A stretch of 64,000 nucleotides of DNA from Pedobacter nyackensis (GCF_900176505.1 NZ_FWYB01000004.1:186001-250000); one strand, 5' to 3'. Counted from the stretch's first letter, positions 1 through 10,124 are shown. Notes: generated by a model not told the origin, from the letters alone. Numbers and translations are program-made.

Positions 1-391
1 TATAGCAAACAGCAAGGGTTGCGTTGCAGATTTGTAATAGCTGCCGAACTAATCAAATATTATTAACCTGAAATGCCGATAAGTATGATAAGGATTTGAA
101 AAAGGTAAGACTTCCTTTGAAACCTTATATGGCGTTAAGAATAATAGTGATTCAAAGAAAATAGAAGAAAAAAGAAAATAAAAGAAAATCTTCTGTATAT
201 TAGATAATAAATATGGTCATGTGTCGCTTACTGCTTATCATAGCCTTATAACCAAGTATAAATATCTATGCGTGTTATTTATGAATATGTTATTCATAAT
301 AAAAAGTCTGATTGTTTTTATCTTTTGGTTGATAGGTATTGAATTTTGCGATTTATGAATCAAAACGTTTAACCAAATATTGATAAAAATT
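1..391. other. Window edge and leader of the first susC gene
   Basis: Bases 1-66 are open on the + strand and end in TAA at 64-66, reading about 21 residues that end in Ile-Lys-Tyr-Tyr. This could be the tail of an upstream gene, but a second frame is also open to a TAA at 35-37, so I do not call a CDS. From about 153 to 190 there is a purine-only, A-rich tract. A loose match to the Bacteroidota -7 box (GAATTTTG instead of TAnnTTTG) lies near 339-346, about 45 bases before the susC start. Nothing else is recognisable here. Confidence 0.3.
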
Positions 392-3300
392 ATGCAAAAA
401 ACATTACTCAGCAAATGCCATTGGAGGGCGCTATCAGGTACTAAGTTGCTACTGGCCATTGCAATTTTACCATGCTCCTCTATCGCAGCAGAAGAAATTA
501 CGGCTACTAATTACAGCAACGCTGTTTTTTTTGTGCAACAACGAATAACCGTCAAAGGGACGGTTGTTGATGATAAGGGACTTCCGCTGGTTGGCGTAAG
601 TATCAAGGCTAAAAATGCGACTGGCGCAGCTTCAACCAATAGTAACGGTGAATTTAGCATCAATCTGGAAAATCAGAATAGCGTACTCGTCTTCAGTATG
701 ATTGGTTTTAAAACCGTAGAAGTTGTGGCATCGAATAACATGCGGGTAGTACTGGTGGATGATGTTGCCGAACTGGATGATGTGGTGGTGATTGGATACG
801 GTACTGTCAAAAAACGTGACCTTACCGGATCTGTAGTGTCGGTAAAATCAGAGGAAATCACCGCCAGGCCGGGTCCGAATCCTATGGAATCGTTACAGGG
901 AAGGGTGGCTGGTTTGGATATTACGCGCTCATCCGGACAAGCCGGAGAGGGTGTTAACCTGCAGTTACGTGGAACCAGATCAATTTCCGCCAGTGGCTTG
1001 CCTTTATTTATCATCAATGGCTTACCTGGTGATTATGCTACTTTAAACCCTAACGATATCGAAACTATCGATGTTTTAAAAGATGCGGCTTCAACTGCTG
1101 TATACGGTGCATCGGGAGCAAATGGTGTAATCATCATCACCACAAAAAGTGGAAAGGCAGGGAAATTAAACATCGATTTCAACGCTTATTATGGCAATAA
1201 TGGCATGTCAGTTGTTCCTGATGCACTGACTAAAGATCAGTATCTGGATGCCAAAAGAGAGGCCTATAAATATAACTTCGATGGTGCAACCAGAAAGTGG
1301 GTGACCACTGCAGTTGCTGCAGCAAATGGATTTCCTGCAGCTGGTCCACCTCAATGGCGATCACCGGCAGATGATAAAGCAATTTTTGGCGATGCCAGAT
1401 ATGCGTTGTTCAACGATGGCAATTTTGTGAATTGGGCAGATATTTTCATGAGAGATAACGCTGCTTTGCAAAACTACAGCTTAGCTGCTTCCGGCGGTAC
1501 CGATGCTACAAAAGCTTACGTTTCATTTAACCTAAATAATGAGAAAGGCCAGTATATTGGAGATGATTACAAGCTCTATTCTACAAGCATGCGTCTGGAT
1601 CACAAGATTAGAAACTGGCTTTCTATAGGCGCCAATCTTCAGGCTTCTTATGTGGATAGAAATAAAGCGCAGGACAAACTGGAAAACGCTATTGTTACTG
1701 ATCCCCTGGTACAACCTTATAAAGCTGATGGATCTGTAAACCCGGATCTGGGAAGTAATGTATACAATCTTTTACTCGATTATCAGCCAGGAGTTTATGG
1801 AAACGTAGACAACAACACAAAAGTGTTTTTTAATCCATATATAGAAATCAGACCAATAAAGGGACTAACTATTTTAAGCCGGGGTGGCGTACGTATGGAT
1901 TATTTAAATACTTATCGTTTTGATGGGGTGGGTTCTGTGAGTTATACTTATGTAAATGCGAATATTGCCAGAGCCCGGATTAACCAAAACCGTTATCAGC
2001 AGTATCAGTGGGAAAACGTGTTGACCTATAACTACCTTCTTGGAAAGGACCATGACTTTACCTTTACCGGTGTTACCTCTTACTTTCACACTCAGGACAC
2101 CAGAACCGAGATGAGCCAAGCCGTCGCCAACAACAAATTTAAATGGTACAGGTTTACCCCCGATGTGAACAGTACTGCCACATCATCTTATACGATGTCT
2201 AAGACCTTCGGTTTAATGGGGCGTATCAATTATGCATATAAAGGTAAGTACCTTTTTTCGGCTTCAGTGCGCAGGGACGGATCTTCGGTATTATACGAAA
2301 CCAATAAGTGGGATAATTTTCCTGCAGTGTCTGCTGGCTGGAGGGTTTCTGATGAAAACTTTATGGAGGGTACAAAGAAATATATCAATAACCTGAAAGT
2401 TCGCGCTACATGGGGTATTGCTGGAACTGCCTATATTCCCGCTAATTCTTCTTCTAGTTTCGTAGAACAGGCCAATATGTCTTTAGGTGGTGAGTTGGTT
2501 CCCATTTACCGTAATTCACAATTTATTACCAATCCAAACCTGGTGTGGGAGAAGTCTAAAACCTTGAACCTCGGTCTGGATCTGGGATTGTTTAACAACC
2601 GTATTGATATGGCCCTGGATTATTACAATACCAATACTGACGGAGTAATCTATAACTTCAATTCACCTATCATTTACGGAGCATACAGATCCGGTAGCAC
2701 ACCTTATCAAACTTATCTCAATATCGCAAAGACCAATAACAAGGGTTTCGAACTCACCATAAATACACGTAATATTGTGAGTAAGAATTTTGAATGGACC
2801 TCTTCTATTGCTTTCTCGCGTAACCATGAGGAAATTTTAAAATTATCAGAAGGTACTGCTAACAACATTACCAATAATGTGGCGGGAGGAGATAACCGTG
2901 CAGGTGGAAATTACGCATTAACGATTGGTCAACCCATTGCTTCATTTAGAAATTATAAGATTGATGGAATCTGGCAAATAGGCGAGGAAGCAGATGCGGG
3001 TGCATTTGGAAGACGCCCGGGAGACTTAAAAGTAAATACGCCTGGTATTGTTAAATTGGCAGATGGGGTATTTACGAGGGAAGGCACAAACCTGTATTAT
3101 TATACCAACCTTAGTGATGCGCAAAGATTTAATCCTGCATTAACTGCTGCATCTTCTCTCTACACTTACAATAATACGAATGACTTTCAGACTATAGGGC
3201 ACAACACGCCTGATTTTTCATTGGGTTTCCAAAATAGTTTTAAATACAAAAACTTTGATCTGGGTATTTATTCTTATTTGCGTTGGGGACAAACCATCAA

Positions 3301-3703
3301 CTACGTGATGATGGGATGGTATAACCCAAGTGCATTGGCGACTGTTGCCAGTCCGCCAAGAACGTTCCTTTCTGATTTTAACTATTGGACGCCAGAAAAT
3401 CCATCCAATGATTTTCCTGTAATGAATATTCTTGCATCTCCTACATCTATGACCGGATTTTCGGGACTGAATTATGTAGACGGCTCATTCTTTAAAATCA
3501 AAAACATCACGCTGGGTTATACATTGCCAGAAAATATTGCAAAAAAGATTGCGATGCGTAAAGTACGTTTTTACAGCACCCTGACCAATCCATTGGTGAT
3601 TACAAAAAGCCATTTCTTAAAAGACTACGATCCGGAAATGAATGGCGAGATGGATTACCCGTTGACTAAACAGTTTGTGTTCGGCTTGAATGTATCATTT
3701 TAA
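392..3703 (+). CDS. SusC/RagA-family TonB-dependent outer-membrane transporter
   Basis: This is a TonB-linked outer-membrane transporter of about 1103 residues that would import a ligand captured by the SusD partner immediately downstream. Order of parts: signal peptide ending in an Ala-Ala region near residue 33, a carboxypeptidase-regulatory-like beta-sandwich at about 50-115 (ITVKGTVVD, then VFSMIGFKTVEV), the segment DVVVIGYGTVKKRDLTGSV typical of SusC, a plug domain to about 255 ending in GVIIITTKSGKAG, then the 22-strand barrel ending in Phe. There is no STN domain, so it is probably not controlled by a FecR signal relay. The frame opens at a TTG at 380, but I chose the ATG at 392 because it gives a compact signal peptide. 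The substrate cannot be read from the sequence. Confidence 0.93.
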   Translation: MQKTLLSKCHWRALSGTKLLLAIAILPCSSIAAEEITATNYSNAVFFVQQRITVKGTVVDDKGLPLVGVSIKAKNATGAASTNSNGEFSINLENQNSVLVFSMIGFKTVEVVASNNMRVVLVDDVAELDDVVVIGYGTVKKRDLTGSVVSVKSEEITARPGPNPMESLQGRVAGLDITRSSGQAGEGVNLQLRGTRSISASGLPLFIINGLPGDYATLNPNDIETIDVLKDAASTAVYGASGANGVIIITTKSGKAGKLNIDFNAYYGNNGMSVVPDALTKDQYLDAKREAYKYNFDGATRKWVTTAVAAANGFPAAGPPQWRSPADDKAIFGDARYALFNDGNFVNWADIFMRDNAALQNYSLAASGGTDATKAYVSFNLNNEKGQYIGDDYKLYSTSMRLDHKIRNWLSIGANLQASYVDRNKAQDKLENAIVTDPLVQPYKADGSVNPDLGSNVYNLLLDYQPGVYGNVDNNTKVFFNPYIEIRPIKGLTILSRGGVRMDYLNTYRFDGVGSVSYTYVNANIARARINQNRYQQYQWENVLTYNYLLGKDHDFTFTGVTSYFHTQDTRTEMSQAVANNKFKWYRFTPDVNSTATSSYTMSKTFGLMGRINYAYKGKYLFSASVRRDGSSVLYETNKWDNFPAVSAGWRVSDENFMEGTKKYINNLKVRATWGIAGTAYIPANSSSSFVEQANMSLGGELVPIYRNSQFITNPNLVWEKSKTLNLGLDLGLFNNRIDMALDYYNTNTDGVIYNFNSPIIYGAYRSGSTPYQTYLNIAKTNNKGFELTINTRNIVSKNFEWTSSIAFSRNHEEILKLSEGTANNITNNVAGGDNRAGGNYALTIGQPIASFRNYKIDGIWQIGEEADAGAFGRRPGDLKVNTPGIVKLADGVFTREGTNLYYYTNLSDAQRFNPALTAASSLYTYNNTNDFQTIGHNTPDFSLGFQNSFKYKNFDLGIYSYLRWGQTINYVMMGWYNPSALATVASPPRTFLSDFNYWTPENPSNDFPVMNILASPTSMTGFSGLNYVDGSFFKIKNITLGYTLPENIAKKIAMRKVRFYSTLTNPLVITKSHFLKDYDPEMNGEMDYPLTKQFVFGLNVSF

Positions 3704-3768
3704 TCGTTAAGTAATAAAATAGTTAGGAACAGTTGTTCTGTAGCCATAACAAATAAAAAATTAAACAG

Positions 3769-5823
3769 ATGAAAAATCAATTTATAAAGAGGATATTTTG
3801 TGCATGTGGACTAGGCTTACTGATGATATTGAGCATACCATCCTGTAAGGTAGACGAATATAATCCTAATGCGCTGGGAGAAGAAGAAGTGCTCAGAGAT
3901 TTTAACGGTTTCAGATCGTTTCAATCTAATATTTATACGGGGCTTTGGGGCACCTTGATCAGTATGCCATACGGGATCGTGTCTGAAGTTGGGACCGATT
4001 TATGGACGTCACCTACGAATTCTGTAAGTAACAGACAGGTAATGGCCTATGAGGAATTTACCAATAACTTTAACCTGGTAACCAACACCTGGGATTATGC
4101 CTGGGGCTCAATTAAGGATTGTAATAAAACCATACAGATTGCGCCATTAATAAAAGATGGAAATGCTACGGATATTAAAATACTTGTAGCAGAAGCACAG
4201 GTAATGAGGGCTTATTATTATTCTGTATTGGTTGCGCAGTTTGGCGAGATTCCATTGGTTACAACTGACGATCCGGTAAAGAATTTAAAACCTGTGCGTA
4301 ATAGCATTGCCGAGATTTATACCCAGATTATCGCTGATTTAACAGCCGGTGCCCAGAATTTGCCAGTGACGCCTTATCAAGGGAATCTTCAACGCGTAAC
4401 CAAAAAATCTGCGCTTGGTTTACTTGCGCGCGCTTATGCACAAGGAGGTGGCGAAGGCTTAATGGAGGGAACAAAAAGTTACTGGTTGAGGGCAAAAGAA
4501 GTTGCTGAAGATCTGATTCTGAATAAAGGAGCTTATGGTGCCACCATGTACCCTGATTTTGCCCAGGTATTTGCTGCTGCTAACAATAGAAATAATGCTG
4601 AAGTTTTATTTACTGCATACGGGCTAAATCCTTATAACGCGTCATACGATGCGTTTACTGGCAATAATAAGCCCAACCTTTATTTGCATTATTATCCGTC
4701 ACTTGACAATGCATTCGGTGCAGGTACAGATCTTTTCAGGAGAGCTGCCGGGTCAAATACATCAAATGCTTATTACGGACGTCTGAACCAGTCGTTTATT
4801 GCGCCTACAAAATACCTGATCAATTGCTTCAATGCAACGTATGATAAGCGTTGGGAAAATTCATTCGTTACTGCATTTACAAACTATTCGGGTGTTCAGG
4901 CAAAAACAAGTAATCCAACCCCTCCAAGTCCTGCGAATGTGACTTATGCTGACGCTACAGTTACACTTAATGCTGCAATGTGTACCAAGTATGGTATTAA
5001 TCCAGCATTTATTGGACAAAAGATCTATCCATACACAGATGTTGATGCTAAAAATGCTTCAGCGAATGCGACCTGGCAATACATTCCAAAAGTATGGCCG
5101 AAAGGCGTAACTACAGGAGCAACTTCTGCTTTGGTTACTGTGGCAAATGCCAACGTGCATCCGTATCCGCTGGATGTTGATGAAGACAGGTTTTTCGCAT
5201 TTTTAAGTAAAGATCAGTTAAGCCCTGCGGATAAAGCACTTCGCAAATATGCAGTGGTTAATATCAATGACCTTTTTGATCCGTCAGACCCAACTGGTGC
5301 CAAATACAAAGATCCTACAGGTAATGGATTAACGCCTGCGAATATGGCAAACCTGTTCCCGGCTTTAAGTAAGTTCAATCATAATTTTGATGGTGGCTGG
5401 CTGGGTGGTAACTTCCAGCAAAAACTGGGTAATATTATGGTCATGCGTATGGCCGAAGTTTATTTACTTGCTGCTGAAGCTACGCTTAAATCTGGTGGAA
5501 ATGGAGGTGTTGCTGCGGGATATTTAAATGAGCTGCGCAAACGTGCCTGCCGGAATCCTGCCGACTTTAATGCAGGAACAGGAATGATGTTAGCTTCAGC
5601 AACGATGAACGATGTTTTTGATGAGTATGCCAGAGAGCTTTGTGGTGAATTTAACCGTTGGGCGCTTTTGAAACGTCATAGAGCATTCGAAACGCGCTTA
5701 GCGCAATATAATCGTAGGGCTTCAGCAAGCTTTAACCCAACAAAACACTACAATAGACCTATTCCTTTCTCTTTCCTGAATACAATTAATAATGGAAATG
5801 AATTTGGCAACAATGGTTACTAG
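3769..5823 (+). CDS. SusD/RagB-family surface lipoprotein
   Basis: SusD-like ligand-binding lipoprotein that caps the SusC channel encoded 65 bases upstream. The N-terminus has a lipoprotein signal with a lipobox at residues 23-26 (Ile-Pro-Ser-Cys) followed by Lys-Val-Asp-Glu. The TPR-like helices typical of the family are visible: AEAQVMRAYYYSVLVAQFGEIPLV near residues 142-165, and the C-terminal helix with VYLLAAEATLKSGG and LNELRKRA followed by YARELCGEFNRWALLKRH. At 684 residues it is longer than the usual 480-620, with extra loop sequence around residues 260-480 that would form the surface-exposed ligand face. The terminator directly downstream closes this two-gene unit. Confidence 0.93.
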   Translation: MKNQFIKRIFCACGLGLLMILSIPSCKVDEYNPNALGEEEVLRDFNGFRSFQSNIYTGLWGTLISMPYGIVSEVGTDLWTSPTNSVSNRQVMAYEEFTNNFNLVTNTWDYAWGSIKDCNKTIQIAPLIKDGNATDIKILVAEAQVMRAYYYSVLVAQFGEIPLVTTDDPVKNLKPVRNSIAEIYTQIIADLTAGAQNLPVTPYQGNLQRVTKKSALGLLARAYAQGGGEGLMEGTKSYWLRAKEVAEDLILNKGAYGATMYPDFAQVFAAANNRNNAEVLFTAYGLNPYNASYDAFTGNNKPNLYLHYYPSLDNAFGAGTDLFRRAAGSNTSNAYYGRLNQSFIAPTKYLINCFNATYDKRWENSFVTAFTNYSGVQAKTSNPTPPSPANVTYADATVTLNAAMCTKYGINPAFIGQKIYPYTDVDAKNASANATWQYIPKVWPKGVTTGATSALVTVANANVHPYPLDVDEDRFFAFLSKDQLSPADKALRKYAVVNINDLFDPSDPTGAKYKDPTGNGLTPANMANLFPALSKFNHNFDGGWLGGNFQQKLGNIMVMRMAEVYLLAAEATLKSGGNGGVAAGYLNELRKRACRNPADFNAGTGMMLASATMNDVFDEYARELCGEFNRWALLKRHRAFETRLAQYNRRASASFNPTKHYNRPIPFSFLNTINNGNEFGNNGY

Positions 5824-5845
5824 TTAAATCCCATCTAAAATTGGC

Positions 5846-5879
5846 AAAGAGGGTATCCGTAAGGATATCCTCTTTTTTT
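5846..5879 (+). terminator. Rho-independent terminator after the susCD pair
   Basis: The arm GAGGGTATCC (5849-5858), loop GTAA and arm GGATATCCTC form ten base pairs with a single G-T wobble. They are flanked by A residues before and a run of seven T after, so the stem can be extended. It sits 23 bases behind the SusD stop codon and before the convergent sigma-factor gene. On the minus strand the T-run is short, so termination should be mainly on the + strand. Confidence 0.9.
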
Positions 5880-5901
5880 ATATACGATAGAAAAAGAATT
5901 C

Positions 5902-6447
5902 CTAAAGGAACCAGATGCAATGCGTAATGCTATTCCTCAATATTTTTAGTGTAAGACTGATTTTCTTTTCTACAGTTTTTATGGATATGTTTTTATGTTT
6001 GGCGATATCAATATAGCGAAGCCCTTCTTCCCGGTTCATAAAAAATATCTCTTGATAATCATCAGGAAGAGTCTGCATGATCGAGTTTATTTGTCCTTGC
6101 AGTTCATTGAGTTCTATTCTTTCGATGGTAGAGTTTTCTAATGCAATGAGTTCTATTTTAGCCAGGACGGAGACTTGATACCTTTGGTTGCTGGCCTTGT
6201 GGCGTAGATGGCTTATGCAAGCATTTTTAGTAGCGGTAAATAGGAGGCTTTTCCCATCCTTGTTTTCTTGCATGTTGTCTATCCGACCCCATACCTTCGA
6301 AAATACATCTTGTACAATGTCTTCAGCATCATCTTTATCCTTAAGATAGCTCATGGCAAAGCCAATGAGGGCTGCTCGATATTTTTCAAACAACTGATTA
6401 AAAAGCAATAATTCCTTTTTTTTACTATCTATGTTGCTACTTTCCAT
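5902..6447 (-). CDS. ECF-type RNA polymerase sigma factor (Bacteroidota FecI-like)
   Basis: Small sigma-70 family factor of 181 residues. Region 2 spans about residues 15-85 (FEKYRAALIGFAMSYLKD, then DAEDIVQDVFSKVW), and region 4 about 125-175 with a helix-turn-helix (LPDDYQEIFFMNREEG, then YIDIAKHKNISIKTVEKKIS). Its length and the DAEDIVQDVF motif match Bacteroidota ECF factors that work with FecR anti-sigma proteins. A fecR gene lies at the other end of this same-strand gene set (15894-16967), so this is the probable partner. The position is odd: such sigma genes usually stand first, before fecR, whereas this one is last and is separated from the preceding gene by a 12-bp hairpin. It therefore may have its own promoter in 6448-6538. 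Confidence 0.92.
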   Translation of the reverse strand: MESSNIDSKKKELLLFNQLFEKYRAALIGFAMSYLKDKDDAEDIVQDVFSKVWGRIDNMQENKDGKSLLFTATKNACISHLRHKASNQRYQVSVLAKIELIALENSTIERIELNELQGQINSIMQTLPDDYQEIFFMNREEGLRYIDIAKHKNISIKTVEKKISLTLKILRNSITHCIWFL

Positions 6448-6491
6448 TTTGTATCAAACAACGTATGATGCCAGATAATCTGTAAATATAA

Positions 6492-6521
6492 AGCAAGCAG
6501 TTAGCCCAATAACTGCTTGCT
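6492..6521 (-). terminator. Hairpin between thioredoxin-like gene and sigma gene
   Basis: A perfect 12-bp inverted repeat (5' arm 6492-6503, loop GCCCAA, 3' arm 6510-6521) lies 18 bases beyond the stop codon of the thioredoxin-like gene. Read on the minus strand it is followed by a T-rich stretch (TTATATTT), as expected for an intrinsic terminator or attenuator. On the + strand the following bases are not T-rich. If active, it would uncouple the sigma gene from the upstream operon. Confidence 0.65.
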
Positions 6522-6538
6522 CTATAAGATTTGCCCGC

Positions 6539-8548
6539 TTATTTTTTTAGATCATTAATTAAAATTTTCATAGATTCCTTCCAAACAACAGCTTGATCTG
6601 CATCCGTTTTTTTGATCAACTCATAATTTGACTCCATTTCATCAACATATTTTGCTCTCAAATCTTTGTCGGTACAACCCATTTGTAAGCGTGATCCCCA
6701 ATTCCAGGTCAGCATAGGACTGGCTTTGCCTTTATTCTTTTTCATATAAGCAATAGCATGTTGAGCATAACTATTCCAATCCGCTATAAGATGATAATTT
6801 TCCATCGTAGACGTCATCTTTACATAGTCATTTTTATCAATTCCGCTAGCGTCTAAGCGCTTTAAAAATTTATCATATCCTACTTTATCTAATACTTTTT
6901 CACCATCTTTTCCACTAACAAAAGACATCGCTTTGATTAACCATAACATTTTTTCATAGCTATCTACATCTCCTTTGCCTACATTTTTTTCAAAGATTTG
7001 TTTGTTGGTCAATACTTTTTGTGCCAGCTCAGAATCCAGATCTCTAACAAATTCATTGATTAAGTAAAACGTCTTTTTGTTAGCCAGATCATTCATAGAT
7101 AAGGTTTTCAAATATTCTGAAGCCAAACCAGATGCCCGTTTTCCTTCATTGGCATTAGCCAGCATGGTGATGTATTCATTCATAAAAGCAGCCGATCTTT
7201 CTCCAACTTCATATCTCTTGTGGAATGAGTTTAGACCTGTATTGGCCATTACCCCTTTGTTCAATTCCGCCAAAAATGAAGGCACACTCATATAGCCCAC
7301 AAATTTATGGATGAGTTCACCATTCTTATCTATCAATAAATGAGTAGGAAAAGCCGTAGAAATGTATTTATCTCTATAAACATTAGACAAAGCGCTGTCT
7401 ATATCACACTCAAAATTGATACTGATGAAGTTTTTATTTAAATACTCTACAACTTGTGGGTCTGGAAAAGTCTTTTCCTTCATCATTTTGCATGGTCCAC
7501 ACCAGGTCGCACTCATATCCACATAAATGGCCTTATTCTGGCTCTTTGCCATTGCAATTGCATCGTTAAGACTTAATTTTTCAAATTGTACTGTACTTGA
7601 ATTTACGCTACTACTATTACTACCCATTGCAGTTGCAGAGCTACCTGCAGCACTGTTACCTGCTGCAACACTGTTGCTCATTGGAGTTGATGTTGCACTT
7701 GTTGCCATACCTGTAGCTTGTGGACTGGAACTGCTACCTGATGTAGTTTGCACATCGCTTGTAGTACCATTTTTATGCGCGGCTAATGCTTTACCTCCCA
7801 ATGCCATAAAATCATCCGGAGCTTTAAAGCCATCATCTTTTAGAATTAATGCTCCCGCAGCGTTGATGTACAAATATCCAGGGAATCCAAATACTTTAAA
7901 CTTCTCACATACACGGTGTGGATCTTTATCACGATCAATTTGGATACAAATAAAGTTTTGATTGTAAAAGTCAGCTACCCTATCCAGGTTAAACACATTA
8001 ACAACCATTCTTTTACATGGACCACAGCCTTCAAAATGACAATCAACAAAAACGGGCTTTCCACTTGTTTTCGACATTTCTAAAGCTTGCTTATAGTCTA
8101 TGTCTAAAAAGTCAATTTTCTTAGTATTGGCTTTTTTTTCAAGATCTACTTTGATGGCCGCATCTAGTATCTTACCGAAGTTCTCATAACCACCTGTTAT
8201 TGCATCCCAGTGACAAGAGCCTAGTGTATTCCCTTTTTGATTTAGAAATACCGTAACCGGGTAGGATAGATTAGCAATATACTCGGTAAAACTTTCATTT
8301 TCAGGCTTCATTAGATTGATGCGAATAGGAATAAAGTTTTTCAACAAAAGGTCGGTAGTAGCTTTATCCGAAAGTACTTTGTCTATATTCTCTTTATCGA
8401 TTCTCCCGGAAATGACATCAACAATTAGCCCTTTGTTTTCTTTTTTAGCTCTTTCCAGCGCTTTTTTAATATTGGTCTCCTCGAATTTTACCTGCGCAAA
8501 TGTGCAAATAGGAAATAAAACCAGAAGGAATAGAATAATTTTTTTCAT
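6539..8548 (-). CDS. Exported protein with three thioredoxin-like domains
   Basis: A 669-residue exported protein starting with a signal peptide (residues 1-19, cleavage after Phe-Ala-Gln). It contains three thioredoxin-like units in tandem. The first (about 20-135) has the fold pattern, with YPVTVFLNQKG near 96, but no CxxC where the active site should be. The second has Cys-Gly-Pro-Cys at 175-178 and a cis-Pro motif at about 222. The third has Cys-Gly-Pro-Cys at 350-353 and AFPTHLLIDKNG near 389. Domains two and three are joined by a Ser/Thr/Ala/Gly-rich linker at about 262-318. The C-terminal 220 residues are helical and unassigned. It is likely a periplasmic disulfide reductase or isomerase serving the neighbouring SusCD/DUF4843/PKD-like products. 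The gene starts 19 bases after the preceding one stops. Confidence 0.85.
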   Translation of the reverse strand: MKKIILFLLVLFPICTFAQVKFEETNIKKALERAKKENKGLIVDVISGRIDKENIDKVLSDKATTDLLLKNFIPIRINLMKPENESFTEYIANLSYPVTVFLNQKGNTLGSCHWDAITGGYENFGKILDAAIKVDLEKKANTKKIDFLDIDYKQALEMSKTSGKPVFVDCHFEGCGPCKRMVVNVFNLDRVADFYNQNFICIQIDRDKDPHRVCEKFKVFGFPGYLYINAAGALILKDDGFKAPDDFMALGGKALAAHKNGTTSDVQTTSGSSSSPQATGMATSATSTPMSNSVAAGNSAAGSSATAMGSNSSSVNSSTVQFEKLSLNDAIAMAKSQNKAIYVDMSATWCGPCKMMKEKTFPDPQVVEYLNKNFISINFECDIDSALSNVYRDKYISTAFPTHLLIDKNGELIHKFVGYMSVPSFLAELNKGVMANTGLNSFHKRYEVGERSAAFMNEYITMLANANEGKRASGLASEYLKTLSMNDLANKKTFYLINEFVRDLDSELAQKVLTNKQIFEKNVGKGDVDSYEKMLWLIKAMSFVSGKDGEKVLDKVGYDKFLKRLDASGIDKNDYVKMTSTMENYHLIADWNSYAQHAIAYMKKNKGKASPMLTWNWGSRLQMGCTDKDLRAKYVDEMESNYELIKKTDADQAVVWKESMKILINDLKK

Positions 8549-8567
8549 CTTTTTATGTTTATTTATA

Positions 8568-10124
8568 TTACTTTTTTAATGTTAAGTCCAGAATCTTTCC
8601 GAAACCATCGAACGTTTTTTTAGCGCTTATGTTTAATTGTCCACTTAGCGGATTGAATTCATATTGTAGTAGTGTTCCTTTATCTCCTTGGTTATAGGCT
8701 ATATACAAAATAGCGTTGTCATAAGCCGGATTTTCCTTATCCTTCAAAATCTTTAGAACGGAGATTTTAGCATTAACAGGTAGATCGGCTATAGATAGTT
8801 CTGCTGTTTTGTTTTCATAGTTTAAAGTATAAATTTTGTTATCTGTTGCGAAAAAGGCTAATGGACCGCGTTCTGAAACTGCCCACAGACTTTGTTTTGT
8901 AATCTGATCAGACAAGGCAGATAGCGCAATATTATGGGTACAAGTTGCGGCCATTGGATCTGTGATATCAAAACGAATGTAGTTTATCGTTCCAGTGTTT
9001 TGCTCCATAATTGCATCGATATAGTAGTCTTTTCCTTTTGCCAGGTAGATTAAATTCATTTGCGTAGCTGATATGTCTACATCCGATTGACCCAAGTTTC
9101 CCGGAGCGTAAAAGAAGGGAGTTAGGTTTCCAAAATTGTCGTATTCAAACCTTTGAAGTGTTTTGTTGAATACCACATTGCTATATAATCTAAAGGTTTG
9201 CCTATCGGTTGGAATAGTCATCATATATGGTGCGTATGCCATACCAGCTTCGCTTAATTGTGCAAACTTAGGAACTGACGGGCCGCTGGTATAGTCAATA
9301 CTAAATACTTGTTCATTCTGTACAAGGTATTCTGTTTTATTGCTGCCATTCATATGGCCTTGAGGCATAAAACTACCTTCAAGGGGAAAAGCAAAGAGGG
9401 CCTCTTTGTTGCTATGTTCCCATTGATGAGTCCTATAGTTGATTTGGGTTGCTCCATTCGCAGATATGGCAAATATTTGATTACTGTAAGTCGGGGCATT
9501 TACTTGCCTCAACCATAATTGGGTTGGATTTTCAACAGGATGAGTTGGGTTGAGACTGGAATATATCTGATGACGTACACCCATTTTATTACTGGGTAGA
9601 CCAAGATTCATTTCCACAGTCCGTACCGAACTGTATTCACCCCGCTTGTTTCCATCTTCCTGGTACACAAGTAGTCCATTGATGGATTCTACCTCTATTA
9701 TAAATTCCGAAAAGTAGGCGTCTCCATTATTTCTGTTGGTCAGCTTTCTATAGAGCTTGTATTTACCTGGTCCTTTAGAGAAGCTTTGATCAAAGTCTTT
9801 GGTTAAAGCTATTTGCGCCGAAGATTCGGGCATTGCTCCAGGTTTGAGAATAGGATCTATCTCATACATCATCCATTGATAGACCGGATCAACACCTCCT
9901 GCGATATCTTCATTGAAGCTGATCTGTAATCGATCATTTGTATTGATAATCAGCTTAGCTATGTCTTGGGGAGGTATAGGATTCCCATTGATCTGTATGG
10001 TATATCCTTTGCTACTGACTCCTGGTATCTCGTGTAACTCATAGTTGCCTTTATCTTTAACACAGCTCAATAGAACTGTCATGATTACAACCAGATTTGT
10101 TACCTGTAATAGTATTTTCTTCAT
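8568..10124 (-). CDS. PKD-like family lipoprotein
   Basis: Predicted surface or periplasmic lipoprotein of about 518 residues. I chose the internal ATG at 10124, which gives MKKILLQV, a hydrophobic stretch and a lipobox (Leu-Leu-Ser-Cys). The longer open frame from 10163 would overlap the preceding gene and place 13 polar residues before the signal. The N-terminal segment, with DKGNYELHEI right after the Cys and a PVYQWMMYE element, resembles the PKD-like lipoproteins found with SusC, SusD and DUF4843 in Bacteroidota. The remainder is beta-rich with repeated short blades (for example GKDYYIDAIMEQNTGTINYI) and may form a propeller-like binding surface. No catalytic motif is visible. It is the fifth gene of the FecR-led operon. 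Confidence 0.8.
   Translation of the reverse strand: MKKILLQVTNLVVIMTVLLSCVKDKGNYELHEIPGVSSKGYTIQINGNPIPPQDIAKLIINTNDRLQISFNEDIAGGVDPVYQWMMYEIDPILKPGAMPESSAQIALTKDFDQSFSKGPGKYKLYRKLTNRNNGDAYFSEFIIEVESINGLLVYQEDGNKRGEYSSVRTVEMNLGLPSNKMGVRHQIYSSLNPTHPVENPTQLWLRQVNAPTYSNQIFAISANGATQINYRTHQWEHSNKEALFAFPLEGSFMPQGHMNGSNKTEYLVQNEQVFSIDYTSGPSVPKFAQLSEAGMAYAPYMMTIPTDRQTFRLYSNVVFNKTLQRFEYDNFGNLTPFFYAPGNLGQSDVDISATQMNLIYLAKGKDYYIDAIMEQNTGTINYIRFDITDPMAATCTHNIALSALSDQITKQSLWAVSERGPLAFFATDNKIYTLNYENKTAELSIADLPVNAKISVLKILKDKENPAYDNAILYIAYNQGDKGTLLQYEFNPLSGQLNISAKKTFDGFGKILDLTLKK

Noticed and set aside
1-66. Possible C-terminal tail of an upstream gene
   Set aside because: Only 21 codons are visible and a second frame is also open, so the true frame cannot be decided.
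7527-7961. Open frame of 144 codons on the + strand
   Set aside because: It is the antisense shadow of the thioredoxin-like gene; its Leu/Ala-rich reading comes from the Ser/Thr/Ala linker codons and it has no family resemblance.
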